Of a stretch of DNA of 64,000 bases, positions 59,030 through 64,000 are shown in pieces (within the stretch, counting starts at the first letter, position 1; every line of letters begins with the position of its first letter). The position numbers and the translations under genes are program-made. The stretch is from Rugamonas rubra (lineage in GTDB: Bacteria > Pseudomonadota > Gammaproteobacteria > Burkholderiales > Burkholderiaceae_D): positions 1-64,000 of the forward strand of contig NZ_FOTW01000012.1 of the NCBI RefSeq assembly GCF_900114705.1. Reading direction: 5' to 3'. Below the pieces are notes generated by a model, which made no database searches, had not been told where the DNA came from, and saw only the letters and a list, made by a program, of their open reading frames with translations.

Positions 59030-59753
59030 CGGCGCGCTCGACGCCGTGGTCCTGTGCGGCGGCCGGGGCACGCGCCTGGCCGGGCTGCTGCCGCAGCTGC
59101 CCAAGCCGCTGGCGCCGGTGCTGGGGCGGCCCTTCCTCGACTATGTGCTCGAGCAGCTGCGCGCCAGCGGCGCGGTGGGCCGCGTGGTGCTGGCCACCGG
59201 CCACCTGGCCGAGGCGGTGGAGCGCCACTACGGCGCGGCCTACCGCGGCCTGCCGCTGCGCTACAGCCGCGAGCGCGAGGCGCTGGGCACCGGCGGCGCG
59301 CTGCTGCTGGCCATGCGCGAGACGGCGCCGGGCGCCCCCTTCCTGCTGCTGAACGGCGACTCCTTCGTCGACGTCGACCTGGCCGCGCTGCGGGCGCTGC
59401 ACCGGCGCGCGTCGAGCGGGCTGACGCTGGCGCTGGCCGAGGTCGACGACGCCGCCCGCTACGGCACGGTGCGGGTGGCGCGGCAGCGGGTGCTGGCCTT
59501 TGTCGAGAAGAGCGGCCTGGCGCGGCCGGGCGTGATCAACGCCGGCGTCTACCTGGTCGAGCCGGCCGCGCTGGCGCCGTGGGCCGGCGCGGCGCCGCCG
59601 CTGTCGCTGGAGACGCAGATCATGCCGGCGCTGGTGGCGGCCGGCCGGGTCCACGCGCTGCACGGCGCCAGGCGCTTCATCGACATCGGCGTGCCGGACA
59701 GCTACGCCGGCGCCGCCGGATTCTTCGCGGCGGCGCCGGCGCCGCCGCGTTAG
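59022..59753 (+). CDS. hddC: Sugar-1-phosphate nucleotidyltransferase, HddC-like
   Basis: 243 residues. N-terminus DAVVLCGGRGTRLAGLLPQL with PKPLAPVLGRPFLDYVLEQL (about 6-46), REREALGTGGALLLAM and LLLNGDSFVDVDL are those of the HddC/D-glycero-D-manno-heptose 1-phosphate guanylyltransferase group. It would make GDP-heptose, the last step after HddA and GmhB. Mannose-1-phosphate guanylyltransferase is the alternative. It overlaps the SDR gene by 8 bases and its end overlaps the convergent GT4 gene by 4. Confidence 0.82.
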   Translation: MSDGALDAVVLCGGRGTRLAGLLPQLPKPLAPVLGRPFLDYVLEQLRASGAVGRVVLATGHLAEAVERHYGAAYRGLPLRYSREREALGTGGALLLAMRETAPGAPFLLLNGDSFVDVDLAALRALHRRASSGLTLALAEVDDAARYGTVRVARQRVLAFVEKSGLARPGVINAGVYLVEPAALAPWAGAAPPLSLETQIMPALVAAGRVHALHGARRFIDIGVPDSYAGAAGFFAAAPAPPR

Positions 59754-60952
59754 AGCCGCGCCAGCAGTTTGCTCTGCGCCCGCAGGCAGCGCGCCAGGTC
59801 GAGCTCGGGCGGCGCGGCGACGTCGGCGCGGCGCGGCGCGGCGCCGGCCAGCCGCTCGGCCAGCGCCTCGGCGAAGCGGTCCTGGGCGTGGTAGGGCAGC
59901 GTCGCCACGCCGAGCCGGTCGGCGAACTCGCGCACCGGCGGCGTGTCGGACGCCACCACCGGCAGGCCGCTGATGGCCGCCTCGAGGAAGGACCAGGACA
60001 GCACGAACGGCGTGGTCCAATAGGCGTGCACGCGGCTGATGCTGAGCAAGCGCAGGTAGTGTTGGTAGGACACCTGGCCGAGGAAGTGGACGCGGCTCAG
60101 GTCGAGACTGCCCTCCAGTTCGGCCAGCATGTGCTGCTTCCAGCTGCGCCCGTCGGGCGCCGCCTGGCCGTAGCCGGCCTCGTCGCCGCCGAGCAGCACG
60201 GCGCGCGCCCGCGGCCGGCGCCGCAGCAGTTCCGCCAGGGCGCGCATGAAGACCGGGTAGCCGCGCGCCGGCTCCAGGTTGCGCGCCACGTAGCTGAGCA
60301 CCTCGTCGCCCGGCCGCAGCCGGACCCGGCCGGCCGCCGTGTCGAGCTCCAGCCGCGCCGCCGGATCGAAGCGCAGGCGGGCGGCGTCGATGCCGTCGTG
60401 GATGACGCTGATCTTGTCGCGGGCCCAGGCCGGATAGGTGTTGCGCTGCCAGTGGGTCGGCGACAGCGCCGCGTCGGCCAGCTCCATGCTCAGCAGATTG
60501 GTGCTGTTCTTCAGGCGCAGCCGGCAGCGCTGCTGGAAGGTCAGCGGCGGTTGCTGCGGATCGAAGCCGACGTCCTGGCCCTCCAGCGCGTAGTAGTACT
60601 CGCAATACAGCACCAGCCGGGCCCGCGGGAACACGTCCTTGATGAACAGCGCCTCGCCCCAGCCCGGATGGGCGACGACCAGGTCGGGCGTGAAGCCGTC
60701 GCGCTTGAGCTGCAGCGCGGCGGCGGCGCAGGCCTCGGCGCGCAGGACGTGGGCCTCCTGCTCGTGCAGCAGCGGGTGGCCGGCGGGGGCGGCGGCGCGC
60801 AGCAGGCCGTAGCGGCGCAGCTCGACGCCGGCCGGCGCCGCCTGCCCTTGCAGCGCCAGCGCCACCACGCGATGGCGCTTGCGGCCGGCCAGATGGGCCG
60901 ACAGGTGCAGGAACTGGCCGGGGAAGTTCTGGTGGATGAACAGGATGTTCAT
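59750..60952 (-). CDS. GT4-family glycosyltransferase
   Basis: 400 residues. The N-terminal Rossmann domain begins MNILFIHQNFPGQFLHL, and the acceptor/donor region includes VVAHPGWGEALFIKDVFP and CEYYYALEG. The C-terminal donor domain has LSYVARNLEPARGYPVFM and then SWSFLEAAISGLPVVASD, the GT4 Glu-x7-Glu-type region. Cytoplasmic, no membrane helix. It is convergent with the HddC-like gene and lies four bases after the methyltransferase gene. Specificity unknown. Confidence 0.88.
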   Translation of the reverse strand: MNILFIHQNFPGQFLHLSAHLAGRKRHRVVALALQGQAAPAGVELRRYGLLRAAAPAGHPLLHEQEAHVLRAEACAAAALQLKRDGFTPDLVVAHPGWGEALFIKDVFPRARLVLYCEYYYALEGQDVGFDPQQPPLTFQQRCRLRLKNSTNLLSMELADAALSPTHWQRNTYPAWARDKISVIHDGIDAARLRFDPAARLELDTAAGRVRLRPGDEVLSYVARNLEPARGYPVFMRALAELLRRRPRARAVLLGGDEAGYGQAAPDGRSWKQHMLAELEGSLDLSRVHFLGQVSYQHYLRLLSISRVHAYWTTPFVLSWSFLEAAISGLPVVASDTPPVREFADRLGVATLPYHAQDRFAEALAERLAGAAPRRADVAAPPELDLARCLRAQSKLLARL

Positions 60953-60956
60953 GGCG

Positions 60957-61601
60957 CTATTGCGCGACCATGGCCAGCTGCTCGAACACCGCGCCGTCGG
61001 TGGCCGGCATGCTGGCCACCGCCCACAGGTCCCAGCGCCGGCCCTCGTGCACGCGCACCTCGTGGAAGCCGGCGGCCAGCAGGCTCTGGCCCAGCGTGTT
61101 GGCGGTGAAGCCGGTGCGGTGCGCCATGTGGCCGTTGCCGGCGGCCAGCGCGGCCTGGTGGCCGAACAGGATGTCGAGCGGCGCGATGGGGCCGGCGGCG
61201 GACTGGTACAGCGGCTGCGCCAGGCGCTCGTCGAGTATCTGCAGGGCGATGGCGCGCAGGTCCGGCAGGGTGATCAGGGCGTAGCCGTCGTCGCGCAGCA
61301 CGCGGCGGAACTCGGCCAGCGCCAGCGGCACCTGGAAGCCCTCCAGGTGCTCCAGGTTGTGCGAGCACCAGATGGCGTCGATGCTGGCCGCCTCGATCAT
61401 GCCGAGATCGACGATGCTGCCGACGATGTCGGGGGCCACCCGGCGGTCGATGTCGAGGCGGATCTCGTGCCACTGCGGGCCGCGGAAGCAGGCCGGCAGG
61501 CGCTGCGGATTGCGGCTGCCGCAGCCGACATGCAGCAGTCGGCGCGGCGTGTCCGGCGCGTTTTCCGCCGCCGGCGCGCTTGGCGCGTCGATCCGGTTCA
61601 T
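60957..61601 (-). CDS. Class I SAM-dependent methyltransferase
   Basis: 214 residues from ATG 61601, whose first bases overlap the stop of the gene upstream (ATGA at 61598-61601). Motif I is LLHVGCGSRNPQRLP, followed by RLDIDRRVAPDIVG, WCSHNLEHLEGFQ and FRRVLRDDGYALITLPDL, the pattern of Methyltransf_11 enzymes found in surface-polysaccharide loci. It may methylate a sugar or the chain end. A much longer frame to 63752 is antisense to nothing real and is rejected. Confidence 0.85.
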   Translation of the reverse strand: MNRIDAPSAPAAENAPDTPRRLLHVGCGSRNPQRLPACFRGPQWHEIRLDIDRRVAPDIVGSIVDLGMIEAASIDAIWCSHNLEHLEGFQVPLALAEFRRVLRDDGYALITLPDLRAIALQILDERLAQPLYQSAAGPIAPLDILFGHQAALAAGNGHMAHRTGFTANTLGQSLLAAGFHEVRVHEGRRWDLWAVASMPATDGAVFEQLAMVAQ

Positions 61602-64000
61602 GTGTCGGCCTCGGTGGCCGGCGCGAGCGCGCCGCCGCGCGGCCGGCGCGGCCGGGGCGGCAGCGCCAGGCCGCCGAAGGCCTGGCAGTGGGCGTCGAGG
61701 TTGAGGCTGGGGTGGTAGGCCGGATCGCTCAGCAGCAGCGCGCCCCAGCGTTGGCGCAGCAGGGCGATTTCGCGCTGCGCCCGGTGCTGCTTGCAGGGCG
61801 TGTCCTCGCGGCCCCGGCTGGCCGACTCGGCGTGCAGCAGGCGCGCGTGCGGCGTCCAGACGACGGCCATGCCGGCGCGGCGCAGCCGCAGGCACAGGTC
61901 GACATCGTTGAAGGCGACCGGGAAGGCCCGCGCGTCCATGCCGCCCAGCGCCAGGTAGTCGGCGCGCCGCATCAGCAGGCAGGCGGCGGTGACGGCGCTG
62001 AGCTGCTGCACCAGCTGGTTGCGGCCGTGGTCGCCCCAGTCGGCGTCGGCCAGGCGGTTGCCGAAGTGGCCGGCGAGATTGCCCATGCCGAGCAGCACGC
62101 CGCCGTGCTGCACCATGCCGTTCGGCCATAGCAGCTTGGCGCCGACGGCGCCAACCCCGGGCTGCCACAGCTGGGCCACCATCTCGTCCAGCCAGCCGGC
62201 GTGCAGCGCCTCGACGTCGTTGTTGAGCAGGCAGACCAGGCCGCCGCGCGCGGCGGCCACGGCGTCGTTGTTGAGCGCGGCGAAATTGAACGGCCCGGGG
62301 CGCTCCAGCACGCTCACGCCGCGCCGCCGCAGCGCCGCCAGGTAGCGCCGGGTGGCGGCCTGGGTCGAGCCGTTGTCGACCACCATGATCTCCAGCCGCG
62401 CCCAGTCGGTGTGCCGCTCGATGCTGTCGATGCAGCGCCGCAGCAGGTCGAGCCGGTCGCGGGTCGGAATGACCAGCGTGACGCCCTGCTCGCGCGCCGC
62501 CGGCGGCAGCCGGTACAGCACGCGGCGGGCGTCGGCGCCGTCCTCCGGCGCGGCCTGCTCCGGCGGCGCCGCCAGCGCCGCCAGCTCGGCGTCCGGCGCC
62601 AGCCCGGCCAGCGCCTCGGCGGCGGCGGCGCGCCGCTCCAGCCGCTCGGCGGCGTCGAGCGGCCGGTGGAAGGCGTACAGCACGCGCGGCACGTGGACGA
62701 TGGCCGCCGCGCCACGCGGCCACAGCGCCGCCAGCGCCCGCCACGACAGGGCGGCGGCGCTGGCGGGCAGGTCGGCCGGGCCGGCGCACAGCGCGCGCAG
62801 CAGCGCGACGCGCACCAGCATCAGTTCCAGCGGGAAGTCGCTGGCCAGCGCGTAGGGCGGATTCCAGGCCGGCTTGAACCAGGGCCGGCCGTCGCATTCG
62901 CTGTCGGTGTAGACCAGTTCGGCGCCGGCCAGCGCGAAGCCCTCCAGGGCCAGCGCCAGCGCCTGCGGCGCCAGCGTGTCGCCGCCGCGCAGGCAGGCCA
63001 GCACGTCGCAGGACGAGGCCAGCGCGGCCGCCAGCGACTGCGCGAACGGCGCCCCGGCGAACAAGTCGCGCGCCGGCCAGCTTTGCGCCGCGGCGCTGGC
63101 GCCGCTGCGCGCCACGGCGGCGGCGTCGCCGCCGCTGACGATCAGCGCGACCCGCAGGGCCGCGCCGCCCTGCTGCCGCGCCGGCGGCTCGGCGGCCGCC
63201 GCGTCCTGCGCCTCGAACAGCGCCGACCATTGCCGGTAGCCGTCCAGCCCGAGGCTGCGCGGCAGGTGGCGTTCGTAGGCGTCGATCAGCCGCTCCAGCA
63301 GCGGGTTGTGGCCGCTGTCGAGCAGGGTCTTGCCGCCCGCCGCGAAGCAGCACACCGTGAGCGGGCTGCCGCCCAGGGCGGCGCCGTGCTGGTCGACCAC
63401 GCGCACGCTGTGCGGCTGGCCGTCGGCGAGGGCGAGCGGCAGGTCGAGCTCGAAGCCCTGCGGCGCCGCCGCGTGCGTGGCGCCGGCGCCGGCCGGCCGG
63501 CGGCCGGCGAGGGTTTCGGCCACCAGCCGGGAACCGACGAAGGCGCGCACCGCGCCTTGCCCCGGCGGCTCGCGCCGCTCGGGCGCGGCGGCGCACCAGC
63601 CATGCAGGCGCAGCGCGCCGTCGCTGTAGACGGCGCCGCCGGCCGGCATGGCGGCGGCGTCGACGTCGACATCCATCTCCAGCCGGCCCTTCAAGGCGAC
63701 GTCGGTGTTGGCGATGCGCGCCGACCAGACGCCGCAGGCGCCGCCGCGCCACGACGGCGTGTCGCCCAAGTCGGCCACGAAGCCGTGGCAGGGGTCGGCG
63801 CCGGCGCCGAGCGCGGCCTCGAAGCGCGCCGCCAGGTCGGCCCGCGCGACGTCGGCGATCACGCAGGCGACCGCCTCGCCGTCCAGGCAGAGCTCCAGCA
63901 CCACCCTGGCCTGCGGCTGCGCGGTGTCGATCGCCCAGCCGTACAGCAGGCCGGCGCGTTCGCCCTCCAGGCGGCCCTGCCAGCGCGCGCGCCGGCGCGG
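61598..64000 (-). CDS. GT2-family glycosyltransferase with N-terminal beta repeats (5' end outside window)
   Basis: The frame is open to the edge of the window (about 800 codons seen); the GTG at 63904 is only an internal codon, since upstream codons continue the conserved GRLEGERAGLLYGWAID pattern. This segment and a second, GRLEMDVDVDAAAM to LRLHGWCAA, form a beta repeat often attached to large glycosyltransferases. A central region (about 330-520 from 63904) is degenerate GT2-like. The catalytic GT2 domain reads VTLVIPTRDRLDLLRRCIDS then VVDNGSTQ and LLNNDVEALHAGWLDEM, near rhamnosyltransferases, with FNDVDLCLRLRRAG as the last motif. Confidence 0.85.
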   Translation of the reverse strand, partial: PRRRARWQGRLEGERAGLLYGWAIDTAQPQARVVLELCLDGEAVACVIADVARADLAARFEAALGAGADPCHGFVADLGDTPSWRGGACGVWSARIANTDVALKGRLEMDVDVDAAAMPAGGAVYSDGALRLHGWCAAAPERREPPGQGAVRAFVGSRLVAETLAGRRPAGAGATHAAAPQGFELDLPLALADGQPHSVRVVDQHGAALGGSPLTVCCFAAGGKTLLDSGHNPLLERLIDAYERHLPRSLGLDGYRQWSALFEAQDAAAAEPPARQQGGAALRVALIVSGGDAAAVARSGASAAAQSWPARDLFAGAPFAQSLAAALASSCDVLACLRGGDTLAPQALALALEGFALAGAELVYTDSECDGRPWFKPAWNPPYALASDFPLELMLVRVALLRALCAGPADLPASAAALSWRALAALWPRGAAAIVHVPRVLYAFHRPLDAAERLERRAAAAEALAGLAPDAELAALAAPPEQAAPEDGADARRVLYRLPPAAREQGVTLVIPTRDRLDLLRRCIDSIERHTDWARLEIMVVDNGSTQAATRRYLAALRRRGVSVLERPGPFNFAALNNDAVAAARGGLVCLLNNDVEALHAGWLDEMVAQLWQPGVGAVGAKLLWPNGMVQHGGVLLGMGNLAGHFGNRLADADWGDHGRNQLVQQLSAVTAACLLMRRADYLALGGMDARAFPVAFNDVDLCLRLRRAGMAVVWTPHARLLHAESASRGREDTPCKQHRAQREIALLRQRWGALLLSDPAYHPSLNLDAHCQAFGGLALPPRPRRPRGGALAPATEADT

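Overview
The window is a piece of a high-GC Gram-negative chromosome, most likely a betaproteobacterium of the Burkholderiales and probably an Oxalobacteraceae member such as Massilia or Duganella. This is inferred from gene content and order, not from a database search: pilT-pilU divergent from yggS-proC, oxyR-ubiA, and a cytochrome-c-fused coxB followed by coxA, ctaG, a DUF2970 gene, coxC, a DUF2909 gene, SURF1, ctaA, ctaB and SCO. No rRNA, tRNA or CRISPR array was seen.

Layout. 1-370: tail of an IS4-family transposase beside a large GGDEF/EAL protein (368-2959). 3136-4252: a mobile mystery protein A/B pair (HTH regulator plus Fic protein) with its own promoter and probable operators. 4263-9987: glutathione peroxidase, pilU, pilT, and divergently yggS, proC; then a periplasmic binding protein and a DUF883 protein. 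10081-13853: ubiA, oxyR, a third PilT/PilU-type ATPase and rfaE2. 13884-14562: a BrnT/BrnA-like toxin-antitoxin pair with a palindromic operator. 14695-17098: trmL, comF and a BioC-like methyltransferase. 17246-26718: the aa3 cytochrome oxidase operon with structural subunits, copper and heme a biogenesis genes and three small or poorly known accessory proteins. 26806-30031: an AI-2E-family permease, a binding protein and a CNNM/CorC-type membrane protein.

From 30136 to the end lies a very GC-rich surface-glycan locus in two divergent blocks around 42479-42676. The leftward block holds a sulfotransferase-like protein and, joined by 4-base stop/start overlaps, an APS-kinase-like enzyme, a methyltransferase, a PEP-synthase-like ATP-grasp/His-domain enzyme and a nucleotidyltransferase; then a large two-domain glycosyltransferase and two more sulfotransferases. 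The rightward block holds a canonical APS kinase (cysC), a 1543-residue multi-domain glycosyltransferase, a C-methyltransferase, two SDR sugar enzymes, an HddA-like kinase, a 1524-residue glycosyltransferase, a sulfotransferase, a GmhB-like phosphatase and an HddC-like nucleotidyltransferase. A GT4 glycosyltransferase, a small methyltransferase and a truncated GT2 glycosyltransferase close the window on the minus strand.

Reading together: cysC can feed PAPS to the sulfotransferases, and the heptose genes can supply a GDP-heptose-type donor. The five coupled genes at 36378-42478 match the gene set that makes the O-methyl phosphoramidate (MeOPN) capsule modification in Campylobacter jejuni (Cj1415, Cj1416, Cj1418 and Cj1419/20 types), except that the amidohydrolase (Cj1417 type) is not in the window. 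The most notable proposal is therefore a sulfated, heptose-containing and possibly phosphoramidate-decorated glycan in a betaproteobacterium.
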